DNA of 64,000 nt from an uncultured Collinsella sp. GTDB taxonomy: Bacteria > Actinomycetota > Coriobacteriia > Coriobacteriales > Coriobacteriaceae. The translations under genes and the position numbers were made by a program. Below are positions 1 to 8,473 of this stretch, piece by piece. The stretch is taken from the NCBI GenBank assembly GCA_902470805.1, contig CABRHX010000001.1, positions 173,365 through 237,364 of the forward strand, given 5' to 3'. Numbering within the stretch: the stretch's first letter is position 1; each line of letters begins with the position of its first letter. The notes under the pieces were generated by a model, which saw only the letters and a list, made by a program, of their open reading frames with translations, ran no database searches and was not told where the DNA came from.

Positions 1-30
1 TTCATTATCTCAGGGTTCCATGTCCAACAA

Positions 31-65
31 AAACGGGTGGCAGCCGCTACGGCTACCACCCGTTT
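31..65 (-). terminator. Intrinsic terminator of the dehydratase-activase gene
   Basis: An inverted repeat with arms AAACGGGTGG and CCACCCGTTT lies just beyond the stop of the 1595-residue gene. Read on the minus strand it is followed by a T-rich tract, as expected for a Rho-independent terminator. Confidence 0.8.
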
Positions 66-93
66 GTCTTATATCCGGCTCGAAGTAGGCCAA

Positions 94-3000
94 CTACTTC
101 TTAATGCCGCGTCCAAGGCGCTCAGCGACCGACGCCACGGCCTCCTCGCTGGCCGGCCCGCAGCTAACACAGCCGTCGTGGGCACGCATCTGGCCGGTGA
201 CCTCGTCCATCGCGAGCGGCGCAACCTTCTCGAGCTTAAAGCCCTTGCCGGCGCGCATGTTCTCCTTTGCCACGCTGATCATGAGCTTAATACGGTTGAG
301 CTGGTTGACCTCGGACGCGCCGGGGTCGTAGTCCACCGCGACGATGTTGCTCTCGGGATGCTGACGGCGCAGCTCCTTGATCACGGCCTTGCCCACCACG
401 TGGTTGGGCAGGCACGCGAAGGGCTGCGTGCAGATGATGTTGGGCGCGCCGTGGTCGATCAGGTCGAGCATCTCGGCCGTGAGCAACCAGCCCTCGCCCA
501 TGTTGTTGCACACCGAAAGCACCGTACGGGCCTTGTCGGCCATGGTACCGATGCGCTCGGGCGCCTCAAAGCGACGGGACTTCTCGAGCATCTCCTCCAC
601 CGGCGTACGCATCCAGTCCACGAGCTTGATGAGCGCCTGCATGCCCGCACGCGTGGTAGCAGAGCTACCCAGCTCGTCCTTCTGCAGCTCGGCGTTGCTC
701 ATGGAGTACAGGAAGAAGTCGAGCAGGCCCGGCACCACGGCCTCGCAGCCCTCGCGCTCGATAACGTCGACCACGTGGTTGTTGGCCGTAGGGTGGAACT
801 TGACCAAGATCTCGCCGACCACGCCCACGCGCGGCTTGGTGCCCTCGCCCACGAGCGGCATGGTGTCGAACGCGCGGATTGCCTCACGGCACAGCTTGGT
901 GTAGTTGTGGCGGTTAAACTTGGGCGCCAGCTTGCGGGCGCGCGCCATGTACTCCTCGTAGAGTGCGTTGGCGGCACCGGGCGTGGCCTCGTACGGGCGG
1001 CAACGATAGAGCATCTGCATCATGACGTCACCAAAGAGCACTGCGTAGACTGCCTGCTTAAGCAGTGCCGGCGTAATCTTAAAGCCGGGGTTGTCCTCAC
1101 CGAGCGCCACGGCCGAAAGCGAGATCACCGGGATCTCGGGGTGGCCGCTCTCGCGCAGGGCCTTGCGGATGAGTGCGATGTAGTTGGTGGCACGGCAGCC
1201 GCCGCCGGTCTGGCTGATAACCACGGCCGTCTTGGACAGGTCGTACCGACCGCTCTCGATGGCCTCCATAATCTGGCCCGTCACCAGGATCGACGGATAG
1301 CAAATGTCATTGTTCACGTAGCGCAGGCCAGCCTCGACGGCATCGTGGTCGGTCGAGGGCAGCAGCTCCAAGTTGTAGCCGGCACCGCGGAACACCTCTT
1401 TGACCAGGTCAAAGTGAATCGGCGCCATCTGCGGGCACAGGATGGTGTAGCCCTCCTCGCGCATCTGCTCGGTAAAGGGCACCTTGGGCCACGCGGTCGA
1501 AGCACTCTCACGCTGCGCCTCAAACGTGTACTTGCGGCTCGCGAACGCGGGGGCATCCGTGGAGGGCGCCACCGGCGCGGCATCGCCTTGCTCGTAGGCC
1601 TCGCCCGCGGCCGTGGCATCGGCCAGGCGCTCGGCCTCCTGGTCCTTGAGCGCTGCCATGAGCGAGCGGATGCGGATGCGCGCGGCACCCAGGTTAGACA
1701 CCTCGTCGATCTTAAGCACGGTGTAGATCTTGCCGCTGGCTTCCAGAATCTCCTGCACCTGATCGGTGGTCAGAGCGTCCAGGCCGCAGCCGAAGGAATT
1801 GAGCTGGATCAGGTCCAGGTCGTTGCGCATCGTCACAAAACGGGCGACGGCGTACAGGCGGCTGTGGTACATCCACTGGTCGACGACGCGGATCGGACGC
1901 TCGGGCTTCACGAGATGCGCAAGCGAATCCTCGGTAAAGACCGCAAAGCCAAAGCTCGAGATAAGCTCGGGCAGGGCGTGGTTGATCTCGGGGTCGTTAT
2001 GGTAGGGACGGCCGGCGAGCACGATGCCGTGGCCACCGTGGTCCTCGACCCACTTAAGGGCCTCCTCGCCCATGGTCTGGATATCCTCGTGGAAACGCGC
2101 ATCGGCCTCAAAAGCAGCGTTGACGGCGGCATCGACCTCGGAGCGCGTGATCTTGGGACCGCGCACGCGACCGCGACCGGCTTGCGCATCGGCCACACGG
2201 TCGACGGCGAGCACCTGGTACAGACGGCGCTTAAGCTCGGTCTTATCGTGATACGGCACAAACGGATACAGGAACTCGATGTTCTGTTCGCGAATCTCGT
2301 CGATGTTGAGCGCCAGCGCTGTGGGGTAGCTCATGACGATGGGGCAGTTGTAACAGTTGCCGGCGGTCGGATCCTCCTTGCGCTCCCAGCGCACGCACGG
2401 CATCCAGATGAAGTCGACATCGCGGTCGATGAGGTTCATCACATGGCCGTGGCTCATCTTTGCCGGGTAGCACACGCTCTCGGACGGCATGGACTCGATG
2501 CCCGCCTGGTAGGTCTTTTTGCTCGACTGGTCGGACAGCTGCACGCTAAAGCCCAGGCGCGTAAAGAACGCGTGCCAGAAGGGGTAGTTCTCGTACATGT
2601 TGAGTGCGCGCGGGATACCCACGGTGCCGCGCGGGGCCTCGTCGGGACTCAGGATCTCGCGGTTAAAGAGCAGCTCGTTTTTCTTTTTGAAAAGGTTGGG
2701 GGCCTCAGTCTTCTGCTTTTTGTGGCCGGCGCCCTTCTCGCAGCGGTTGCCGGTAATGAAGCGCCTGCCGCCGCCAAAGTCGTTGACGGTAAGCTGGCAG
2801 TTGTTAGAGCAACGGCCGCAGCGGACATGCTTTTGCGTCACGGTAAGGTGCGCGATGTCCTCGGCAGAAAGAATGGTCGAGGTGCCGTCGGCGCCGGCGC
2901 GATCGCGGGCGAGCAGGGCCGCACCGTAGGCGCCCATGCAGCCGGCGATGTCGGGACGCACGGCATGAACGCCGGTGAGCTGCTCAAATGCGCGCAGCGT

Positions 3001-4881
3001 GGCATCGGACATAAAGGTGCCGCCCTGGACGATCACCTGGCTGCCAATCTCCTTGGGGTCGCGCAGCTTAATGACCTTGAACAGGGCGTTCTTGATGACG
3101 GAATAGGACAGGCCGGCCGCGATGTCGCCCACCGTGGCGCCTTCCTTTTGCGCCTGCTTGACGCGCGAGTTCATAAAGACCGTGCAGCGGCTGCCCAGGT
3201 CGACGGGAGCCTTAGCATGGATGGCGGCATCGGCGAACGCGCGCACGTCCATGTTCATAGACACGGCGAAACTCTCGATAAAGCTGCCGCAGCCCGACGA
3301 GCAAGCCTCGTTGAGCATGATGTGCTCGATGACGCCGTCCTTGACGCGCAGACACTTCATGTCCTGGCCGCCAATGTCCAGAATGAACTCGACGCCGGGC
3401 AGGAACGCCTTGGCGCCGCGCAGGTGCGCGACGGTCTCGATCTCGCCGGAATCGGCCTTGAGGGCCTCGATGAGCAGTGCCTCGCCGTAGCCCGTGGTAG
3501 TCACGTGGCCGATGGTGCAGCCGGCGGGAATGTGGTTGTAGAAATCGGCCATGATGACCTTGGCCGTGCCCAGGATGTCGCCGTTGTTGTTGCCGTACCA
3601 GGTGTGCAGCAGCTGACCGTCCTCGCCCACGAGCGCGGCTTTCATGGTGGTGGAGCCGGCGTCGATGCCGATGAACACGCGGCCGGTGTAGCCTTCGAGC
3701 TTGCCCTTGGGGACGACCTCGGCGTCGTGGCGGGTCTTGAACTCGGCGAAGTCCTCGTCGGTGGCAAAGAGCGGATCCAGACGCTCGACCTCGGCACCCT
3801 GCGTGTCGCCCAGGGCATCGATGGCCTCGATGAGCTGCGGGAACGTGCTGAGCTTGTTGGACTCGTGCGCCATGGCGGCGCCGCTCGCCACAAACAGGTG
3901 AGCGTTTTGGGGCACAATGCGGTGCTCCTCGTCCAGGTTGAGCGTGAGGTAGAAGCGGTGGCGCAGCTCGGAGAGGTACTGCAGTGGGCCGCCCAGGAAG
4001 GCGACGTTGCCGCGAATGGGACGGCCGCACGCCAGGCCCGAAATGGTCTGGGTCACGACGGCTTGGAAGATGGAAGCGGCCACATCCTCGGGGCGGGCTC
4101 CCTCGTTGAGCAGCGGCTGGACGTCAGTCTTGGCAAAGACGCCGCAGCGGCTGGCGATGGGATAGATGGTGGTGGCGTTGGCCGCGAGCTCGTTGAGGCC
4201 GCTGGCGTCGGTGTGCAACAGAGTGGCCATCTGGTCGATGAACGCGCCCGTGCCGCCGGCGCAGGTGCCGTTCATGCGCTGCTCGATGCCGTTGTCGAAG
4301 TAGATGATCTTGGCGTCCTCGCCGCCCAGCTCGATAGCAACGTCGGTGGCCGGGATAAGGGTCTCGACAGCGCGCTTGCTGGCAATGACCTCCTGGACAA
4401 ACTCCAGGTCGAGCCACTGGGACAGCAGCAGGCCGCCCGAGCCGGTAATGGCGCAAGTCATCTGGGCCGTCGGCAGCACGGTCGCAGCGCCCTCGAACAG
4501 GTCACGGGCGCAGGCACGGACGTCGGTGTGGTGGCGCTGGTACTTGGCGTAAACGATCTGGTTGTCGTCGTTGAGCACGGCGAGCTTGACGGTGGTGGAG
4601 CCCACGTCGATGCCCAGGTGCAGGTTGCCACGAGCGTTCTCGGGGTTGAAGATCGCGCCTTCGGGGGCGTGGGCGGCGGTGGCGGCTACGGGTTCAGCGG
4701 CGATGGCGGGCTCGCTAGCGACGGACGTCTCCCCTGCCGCGTTCTTGGCATCGGCAACTGCCTCGGCAACTTTCTCGGCAGCTGCGGTCGCGGCCTTCTG
4801 CGCGGCATCCACCACGGCGGGCGCAGCCTCACGCGCGGCAGCGACCATACGGTCTTTAATGCCCTCGACGAGTTTGCTCAT
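94..4881 (-). CDS. 2-hydroxyacyl-CoA dehydratase activase/dehydratase-type fusion protein (BadF/HgdC-like)
   Basis: This 1595-residue protein carries two ASKHA ATPase domains of the 2-hydroxyglutaryl-CoA dehydratase activator family. After an Ala-rich leader of about 85 residues, the first begins near residue 88 (GIDVGSTTVKLAVL) and the second near residue 405 (GIDAGSTTMKAAL). Each keeps the Cys/Gly motifs that bind the shared [4Fe-4S] cluster in HgdC (GTCAGGTGAF and ACSSGCGSF). A Cys-rich stretch (CGRCSNNC) and a DUF2229/HgdB-like C-terminal half follow. Such proteins use ATP to inject a low-potential electron into a dehydratase; the true substrate is unknown. The start at 4881 has an AGGAGAG Shine-Dalgarno sequence. 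It lies 11 bases after the TetR gene and is probably co-transcribed with it and controlled by it. Confidence 0.88.
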   Translation of the reverse strand: MSKLVEGIKDRMVAAAREAAPAVVDAAQKAATAAAEKVAEAVADAKNAAGETSVASEPAIAAEPVAATAAHAPEGAIFNPENARGNLHLGIDVGSTTVKLAVLNDDNQIVYAKYQRHHTDVRACARDLFEGAATVLPTAQMTCAITGSGGLLLSQWLDLEFVQEVIASKRAVETLIPATDVAIELGGEDAKIIYFDNGIEQRMNGTCAGGTGAFIDQMATLLHTDASGLNELAANATTIYPIASRCGVFAKTDVQPLLNEGARPEDVAASIFQAVVTQTISGLACGRPIRGNVAFLGGPLQYLSELRHRFYLTLNLDEEHRIVPQNAHLFVASGAAMAHESNKLSTFPQLIEAIDALGDTQGAEVERLDPLFATDEDFAEFKTRHDAEVVPKGKLEGYTGRVFIGIDAGSTTMKAALVGEDGQLLHTWYGNNNGDILGTAKVIMADFYNHIPAGCTIGHVTTTGYGEALLIEALKADSGEIETVAHLRGAKAFLPGVEFILDIGGQDMKCLRVKDGVIEHIMLNEACSSGCGSFIESFAVSMNMDVRAFADAAIHAKAPVDLGSRCTVFMNSRVKQAQKEGATVGDIAAGLSYSVIKNALFKVIKLRDPKEIGSQVIVQGGTFMSDATLRAFEQLTGVHAVRPDIAGCMGAYGAALLARDRAGADGTSTILSAEDIAHLTVTQKHVRCGRCSNNCQLTVNDFGGGRRFITGNRCEKGAGHKKQKTEAPNLFKKKNELLFNREILSPDEAPRGTVGIPRALNMYENYPFWHAFFTRLGFSVQLSDQSSKKTYQAGIESMPSESVCYPAKMSHGHVMNLIDRDVDFIWMPCVRWERKEDPTAGNCYNCPIVMSYPTALALNIDEIREQNIEFLYPFVPYHDKTELKRRLYQVLAVDRVADAQAGRGRVRGPKITRSEVDAAVNAAFEADARFHEDIQTMGEEALKWVEDHGGHGIVLAGRPYHNDPEINHALPELISSFGFAVFTEDSLAHLVKPERPIRVVDQWMYHSRLYAVARFVTMRNDLDLIQLNSFGCGLDALTTDQVQEILEASGKIYTVLKIDEVSNLGAARIRIRSLMAALKDQEAERLADATAAGEAYEQGDAAPVAPSTDAPAFASRKYTFEAQRESASTAWPKVPFTEQMREEGYTILCPQMAPIHFDLVKEVFRGAGYNLELLPSTDHDAVEAGLRYVNNDICYPSILVTGQIMEAIESGRYDLSKTAVVISQTGGGCRATNYIALIRKALRESGHPEIPVISLSAVALGEDNPGFKITPALLKQAVYAVLFGDVMMQMLYRCRPYEATPGAANALYEEYMARARKLAPKFNRHNYTKLCREAIRAFDTMPLVGEGTKPRVGVVGEILVKFHPTANNHVVDVIEREGCEAVVPGLLDFFLYSMSNAELQKDELGSSATTRAGMQALIKLVDWMRTPVEEMLEKSRRFEAPERIGTMADKARTVLSVCNNMGEGWLLTAEMLDLIDHGAPNIICTQPFACLPNHVVGKAVIKELRRQHPESNIVAVDYDPGASEVNQLNRIKLMISVAKENMRAGKGFKLEKVAPLAMDEVTGQMRAHDGCVSCGPASEEAVASVAERLGRGIKK

Positions 4882-4892
4882 TGTCTCTCCTC

Positions 4893-5603
4893 TTAGTTGT
4901 TGGACTCGACGGCTGCGGTGGTGTCGGCCGCGTCCTCGAGCTGCAGGTTCAATAGCTTCATGCCGTATTCCGGCACGTTGATATCGATGGGTTGGCCATA
5001 CAGGTCACCAGGGCGCACAAAAGCGAGCACCGTCATAATGCGCGCCATGGCCTCGGGCGATTCGGTGAGCCCACGCTCAAACCAGCGCTGAATCATGCCG
5101 ACCTCGGCACTCACGACGTAGGTGACGTAGTAGTCAAAGAACGTGCCCAGCGCCAGGCCCAAAATGCCCGTCTGCGCACGCGGCACCACAGCCTCACGAG
5201 CGGTGTCAATGATCCTTTTAATGAAGGCCTGGTCGCCGCCCGGACCCAGCAGCGCACCGATTAAGTCGCGGTTGGCCGCAAGATAACGCAGCAGCTCAAC
5301 CGAACCAGGTGCCGGCTCGAGCTCATCGATGTTGTGATAGAGATCGGGCAGCTGAGCTGCGGTGATGAGCTCAATGCGCTCACGAATCTCGGCTAGCAAG
5401 CCATCCTCGATTTGATTGATAAAGTCGGGAATATCGCGGTAGTGCGAATAGAACGTACGGCGCGTAAGGCCGGCGCGCTCGGTGAGCGACGCGACATTAA
5501 TGCGCGAAAGGTCGCCGCTTTCGGCAAGCTCGCTGGCAAGTGCCTGGCGAAGGGCACGCTGCGAGCGAAGGGACCGGCGGTCGCATTTCTCGAGCTGGGA
5601 CAA
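4893..5603 (-). CDS. TetR/AcrR-family transcriptional regulator
   Basis: This 236-residue protein has an N-terminal TetR-type helix-turn-helix at about residues 20-60 (INVASLTERAGLTRRTFYSH) followed by an all-helical ligand/dimer domain. It is the first gene of a two-gene operon with the dehydratase-activase fusion, 11 bases apart. A perfect 15-bp palindrome upstream of its start is a candidate autoregulatory operator. The ligand is unknown. Confidence 0.88.
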   Translation of the reverse strand: MSQLEKCDRRSLRSQRALRQALASELAESGDLSRINVASLTERAGLTRRTFYSHYRDIPDFINQIEDGLLAEIRERIELITAAQLPDLYHNIDELEPAPGSVELLRYLAANRDLIGALLGPGGDQAFIKRIIDTAREAVVPRAQTGILGLALGTFFDYYVTYVVSAEVGMIQRWFERGLTESPEAMARIMTVLAFVRPGDLYGQPIDINVPEYGMKLLNLQLEDAADTTAAVESNN

Positions 5604-5654
5604 GCGTCCTCCTTGTTACTCAGCCTGTGCGCTATTGCACAGTGCGAGTATTAT

Positions 5655-5669
5655 TGCACACCGTGTGCA
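5655..5669. promoter_or_regulatory. Palindromic operator upstream of the TetR gene
   Basis: TGCACAC-C-GTGTGCA is a perfect palindrome with 7-bp arms 52 bases upstream of the TetR start. A second half-site-like TTGCAC lies at 5635-5640. A role as the TetR operator is inferred from position and symmetry. Confidence 0.5.
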
Positions 5670-5695
5670 TCAACACGTAAAGGCAATATTTGGGA

Positions 5696-5724
5696 TGTGG
5701 CGAAGGGACAGTTCCCATGTCACA
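5696..5724. repeat. Imperfect stem-loop of the TGTGACAAAGGGACAG family
   Basis: TGTGGCGAAGGGACAG and CCCATGTCACA form an imperfect hairpin. It resembles the hairpin directly after the HAD gene (6130-6158), so it is probably a degenerate member of the same dispersed intergenic repeat. Confidence 0.4.
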
Positions 5725-5781
5725 TTCAGCGACCGCCTAGGTTGTGCCAGTTGTGCCTGGCTTTTGAAGCGGCAGTACCGA

Positions 5782-5810
5782 TTGTCCAAAAAGTCATTCG
5801 TGGGTAGAAT
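5782..5810 (+). promoter_or_regulatory. Promoter for a predicted antisense RNA
   Basis: TTGTCC (5782-5787), a 17-base spacer and TAGAAT (5805-5810) make a good sigma-70-type promoter on the plus strand. It points at the 3' end of the small minus-strand gene 5879-6004, and no plus-strand protein gene lies downstream. Confidence 0.5.
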
Positions 5811-5816
5811 AGTGTC

Positions 5817-5900
5817 GACGGCAGCCCAAGTTGTAGCTAGCTGGGCAGCGCCGTTGTTTGCATTAGGGGGTCAATGCCTTAGCGGCGGCGACCCCTTCTG
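5817..5900 (+). ncRNA. Candidate antisense RNA (type I antitoxin)
   Basis: A transcript from the promoter at 5782-5810 would start near 5817. It would form a 5' stem-loop (GCAGCCCA at 5821-5828 with TGGGCAGC at 5842-5849). It could stop after a second stem (GGGGTC 5867-5872, GACCCC 5890-5895) followed by a T-rich stretch. It would overlap the last codons and 3' UTR of the small membrane-peptide mRNA, the usual layout of txpA/ratA- and fst-type loci. It is predicted only from promoter, stems and position. Confidence 0.35.
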
Positions 5901-6004
5901 TTGCGCTTCGAACGCTGCTTGAGTGCCTCGGAAAGGCCGACAAGCGCCGTGAAGAACGAGACCAAAGCGGTCAGAAGTCTCACGAAATCAATCAGATCGG
6001 TCAT
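5879..6004 (-). CDS. Small hydrophobic peptide, candidate type I toxin (41 aa)
   Basis: This gene encodes 41 residues: an acidic N-terminus (MTDLIDF), a single hydrophobic helix (LLTALVSFFTALVGL) and a very basic tail (KRNRRGRRR). That is the architecture of holin-like and Fst/TxpA-type membrane toxins. The ribosome-binding site GGAGGTGAT matches the anti-Shine-Dalgarno sequence over nine bases, 8 bases (from GGAGG) before the ATG. It can pair with an upstream CCTCC. A LexA-like palindrome overlaps the promoter, and a divergently placed promoter would make an antisense RNA to its 3' end. I recognise no named family by sequence alone; function is inferred from architecture and context. Confidence 0.6.
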   Translation of the reverse strand: MTDLIDFVRLLTALVSFFTALVGLSEALKQRSKRNRRGRRR

Positions 6005-6012
6005 GGGCATCA

Positions 6013-6030
6013 CCTCCCATCAGATGGAGG
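6013..6030 (-). promoter_or_regulatory. Hairpin sequestering the Shine-Dalgarno sequence of the small peptide
   Basis: On the minus strand CCTCC (6026-6030) and the GGAGG of the ribosome-binding site (6013-6017) are separated by 8 bases and can pair. This would hide the unusually strong ribosome-binding site in the untouched mRNA. Confidence 0.4.
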
Positions 6031-6084
6031 GCGCTGCCCGGCACATGGAACTGCCGTCAACGATACCGATTCTACCAGAGCCTA

Positions 6085-6116
6085 GTTATATATACGAATA
6101 TATGTTCGTATTCCAA
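6085..6116 (-). promoter_or_regulatory. Promoter with LexA-like operator for the small peptide
   Basis: A 20-bp near-perfect palindrome (6092-6111, arms ATACGAA/TTCGTAT) lies between TTGGAA (6111-6116) and TATATA (6089-6094) on the minus strand. Its core CGAATATATGTTCG differs from the Gram-positive LexA box pattern CGAAC-N4-GTTCG by one base. Repression by LexA is inferred. Confidence 0.5.
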
Positions 6117-6129
6117 GCACACAGACCCC

Positions 6130-6158
6130 TGTGACAAAAGGGCTGTCCCTTTGTCACA
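6130..6158 (-). terminator. Hairpin directly after the HAD gene
   Basis: TGTGACAAA (6130-6138) and TTTGTCACA (6150-6158) form a stem that abuts the stop codon of the HAD gene. It probably ends or stabilises that transcript, and it belongs to a small dispersed repeat family (compare 5696-5724). Confidence 0.5.
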
Positions 6159-7016
6159 TTATTCGATGATGGTGCGGGAGTTTTGCTTGTGCATGGTGGC
6201 GAGCATGTGTTTGGGGACGGCGTGGATCATGCAGCTGCCGATAGTTGCGCTCGCGGCGGCTTTAGCTGCATCGCTAGCGTTTTTGGTCGCGTAGCTGTGG
6301 CGGAAACGCTTGAGCATGGCAATGTCGTTGCCGCCGTCTCCATAGACCGCGACCTCGTCCTCGGCAATGCCGTAGTAGCCCGCCAGCCAGGACACACTCT
6401 CGCCCTTGTTGCACGCCGCGTCCGTGATCTCAAACATCACCGGGTCAAACGGCGCGTTGACTACACGGTCCGAGCGCTCGGCCAGATACGCCTTAAGGTC
6501 GCGCTCCAGCTCGGGCGAGGTCACGCGGCAGTTGATCTTGCACACATCGTGGCGCAGAATGTCACCGATCGACTGGTCGAAATACTGTTCCTCGTGATAC
6601 CCGCCACGTGCACGCATGCCGCGCATCACGATGCGCTTGATAGGACTGTCCTTTTTAAAGCCCGCCTGATGCATCTCGAACGATCCACTCGAGAACATGC
6701 CATCGGGCGTGGAGCAGTCAAAACAGATATCCGGAAACTCCTTGAGCAGCTCCTCGGTAATCTGCGAGTCGATGGTCCAGGTCCTGAGCACCTCGCCATG
6801 GCTGTCGCGCACGATGGACCCATTGGAGCAGCAGGCGTCGAGTGCCAGGCCCGTAAAGCCATGCTCGCCAATCGGCAGCGTCGAGCGTCCGGTCGCGGGA
6901 ACCACATGCAGGCCAGCCTCGGTCAGCTCGCGAATGGCACGGCGGATGGTCCCATCCGCCTCGTGCAGGGCGTTCAGCAGCGTTCCGTCTAAATCACTCG
7001 CAAACATCTTGATCAT
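6159..7016 (-). CDS. HAD-superfamily hydrolase (Cof-type phosphatase)
   Basis: This protein of about 285 residues starts with the HAD motif I FASDLDGTLL, has motif II/cap elements, and ends with VYGDGGNDIAMLKRF, the motif IV of Cof-type (subclass IIB) sugar or nucleotide phosphatases. The substrate is not evident. Two ATGs (7022 and 7016) are in frame after AAGGAGAGG. I chose 7016, which gives the usual short lead before the motif; 7022 would add two residues. Upstream codons to 7109 lack homology to the family. The start region lies inside a 21-bp perfect inverted repeat. Confidence 0.82.
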   Translation of the reverse strand: MIKMFASDLDGTLLNALHEADGTIRRAIRELTEAGLHVVPATGRSTLPIGEHGFTGLALDACCSNGSIVRDSHGEVLRTWTIDSQITEELLKEFPDICFDCSTPDGMFSSGSFEMHQAGFKKDSPIKRIVMRGMRARGGYHEEQYFDQSIGDILRHDVCKINCRVTSPELERDLKAYLAERSDRVVNAPFDPVMFEITDAACNKGESVSWLAGYYGIAEDEVAVYGDGGNDIAMLKRFRHSYATKNASDAAKAAASATIGSCMIHAVPKHMLATMHKQNSRTIIE

Positions 7017-7070
7017 GGGCATGCCTCTCCTTCGTCTGCACGATATTGTAGACGAAGGAGAGGCATGCCC
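7017..7070 (-). repeat. Perfect 21-bp inverted repeat covering the HAD ribosome-binding site
   Basis: Arms 7017-7037 and 7050-7070 are exact reverse complements with a 12-base loop. The downstream arm contains the HAD Shine-Dalgarno sequence. A TACAAT -10 box candidate (7045-7050, minus) with TTGGGC (7067-7072) lies within the repeat. A transcript started there would lack the pairing arm, whereas read-through from the MFS gene would hide the ribosome-binding site. Confidence 0.7.
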
Positions 7071-7131
7071 AAACAATGCCGTCACGGCGCGACGTGCCAC
7101 TGCCTCCACAAATTCACGGTGCCCCAGCGCG

Positions 7132-8394
7132 TTAAGGCAATCGCCACAAGCGACTTTTCAGCCGATAAAACAGCGCCGTCGTCAACGTCAGCACTGCCAG
7201 CATGCCTGCAAATACAATCGCCGGTGTCCATCGATCATATGCGAGCCCGTAAACCAATTGGCCAATAGGCGTTGCGCAGGAAAGCGCCATGTAAACGAGT
7301 GCCAGCACTTTTCCGCAGAGTTCCTTTGGCGCTGACCGCTGAACAAATGAAACGATTTCGACCGATGCAATGCTTGCCCACGCCATGACCCATGCCGAGC
7401 CGGCCGCAAGCGCGGCAAACGCTAATTCATCAGGACCGCTCAGTAGCGTGACAATAATCGGTACGACTCCAAAACAAATCATCGCAACATATCGACATAT
7501 GCCCTTGAAGGAAAAACGATGCGGCCAAATACCGACCAAACCACTGCCGACAAGACCACCTAAGCCCATAGCCACCTCAATAATCCCAACAAAGGATGAT
7601 TGCATTCCGAGATGCTTTGCAACAATAACGGGAGCACCAATCGTTAACCCAACTAACGCAAGGTTCAAAATAGCCGCAAGCAAAAACACAACGAGCAATG
7701 ATGCGTTTTGAAACAGGTACCGAATCGACTCCCGAAAATCGCTTCGGCATGTCGAGCAAGTCGTACTGTCCCCTGTCATTCCAGATGAGGCATTTTGCTT
7801 GAGTGCGCCCCCGAACAGTAGGGCTGACATCGCAAACGTCAACGCCGCGGTTTCGCATAGAGCATCGATACCAAAGCACCCATAGACTGCCGTCCCGACT
7901 ACAGGCCCCAAGATATTGCTCGCCATGGTTATCTGCGAGACCAACGCTGTGGCACGCTCAACCTTTTCTGGGCCCGTCATGCGCACCGTCTCAATTTGAA
8001 GCATCGGCTTCAGCAGCGATTGGATGCCATATTGGACGCAAAGCATTGCTGCCACGACAATCGCAAGAGGCAGCGACCGCTTCATGGGGATAAACAACAG
8101 CGATGCAGCCATCAGAACAATGCCGAGCACCACAAGAACCCCGCGATGTCTTCCCTGATCCGCCAAGATTCCGCCAACCGGAGTCGCGAGCACGCCCGGT
8201 ATGAACGCTATCGCCGCGACGGCGCCATATAACGTTAACGAGCCGCTGCAATCGAACAAGTAAAGCGGGCACGCAAAGCACAGTGCCGACAACATCGAAT
8301 ACGCGCACAGCTGTGCAACAAGAAGACCGAAAAGCCTGATAGATCGCACTGTTTTTTGCACCAACGAGACGCTACTCCTCCGCATTCCAGCCAT
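7132..8394 (-). CDS. MFS-type transporter, probable drug/solute exporter
   Basis: This 420-residue integral membrane protein has about twelve hydrophobic segments and the MFS loop motif (GGILADQGRHRG) after the second or third segment. It resembles the MFS_3/enterobactin-exporter-like and macrolide-efflux type. The start at 8394 follows a GGGGGCGGG purine run; the open frame extends upstream to 8472 but without a ribosome-binding site. Two palindromes at 8408-8428 and 8474-8492, plus the TetR-family gene just upstream, indicate drug- or metabolite-inducible export. Substrate unknown. Confidence 0.82.
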   Translation of the reverse strand: MAGMRRSSVSLVQKTVRSIRLFGLLVAQLCAYSMLSALCFACPLYLFDCSGSLTLYGAVAAIAFIPGVLATPVGGILADQGRHRGVLVVLGIVLMAASLLFIPMKRSLPLAIVVAAMLCVQYGIQSLLKPMLQIETVRMTGPEKVERATALVSQITMASNILGPVVGTAVYGCFGIDALCETAALTFAMSALLFGGALKQNASSGMTGDSTTCSTCRSDFRESIRYLFQNASLLVVFLLAAILNLALVGLTIGAPVIVAKHLGMQSSFVGIIEVAMGLGGLVGSGLVGIWPHRFSFKGICRYVAMICFGVVPIIVTLLSGPDELAFAALAAGSAWVMAWASIASVEIVSFVQRSAPKELCGKVLALVYMALSCATPIGQLVYGLAYDRWTPAIVFAGMLAVLTLTTALFYRLKSRLWRLP

Positions 8395-8407
8395 AAGCCC
8401 GCCCCCT

Positions 8408-8428
8408 ATACATACCATTAGTATGTAT
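8408..8428. promoter_or_regulatory. Palindromic operator in front of the MFS gene
   Basis: ATACATAC-CATTA-GTATGTAT is a perfect palindrome with 8-bp arms, 14 bases before the MFS start. It shares its half-site with the palindrome at 8474-8492. It is the likely site for the adjacent TetR-family repressor. Confidence 0.6.
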
Positions 8429-8439
8429 TTAATGACTTG

Positions 8440-8461
8440 AAAAGGGCAGCCGTGGCTACCC
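8440..8461 (-). terminator. Terminator after the TetR gene
   Basis: GGGTAGCC and GGCTGCCC (minus strand) form a short stem with one G-T pair followed by TTTTC. It lies between the TetR gene and the MFS promoter and would separate the two transcripts. Confidence 0.5.
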
Positions 8462-8473
8462 TTACAAATCAAT

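Noticed and set aside
37..4896. A 1619-codon open frame on the plus strand opposite the dehydratase-activase gene
   Set aside because: It is a codon-bias shadow: it lacks any domain, is unnaturally rich in His/Leu/Gly/Val/Asp, and the minus-strand gene has clear ASKHA motifs.
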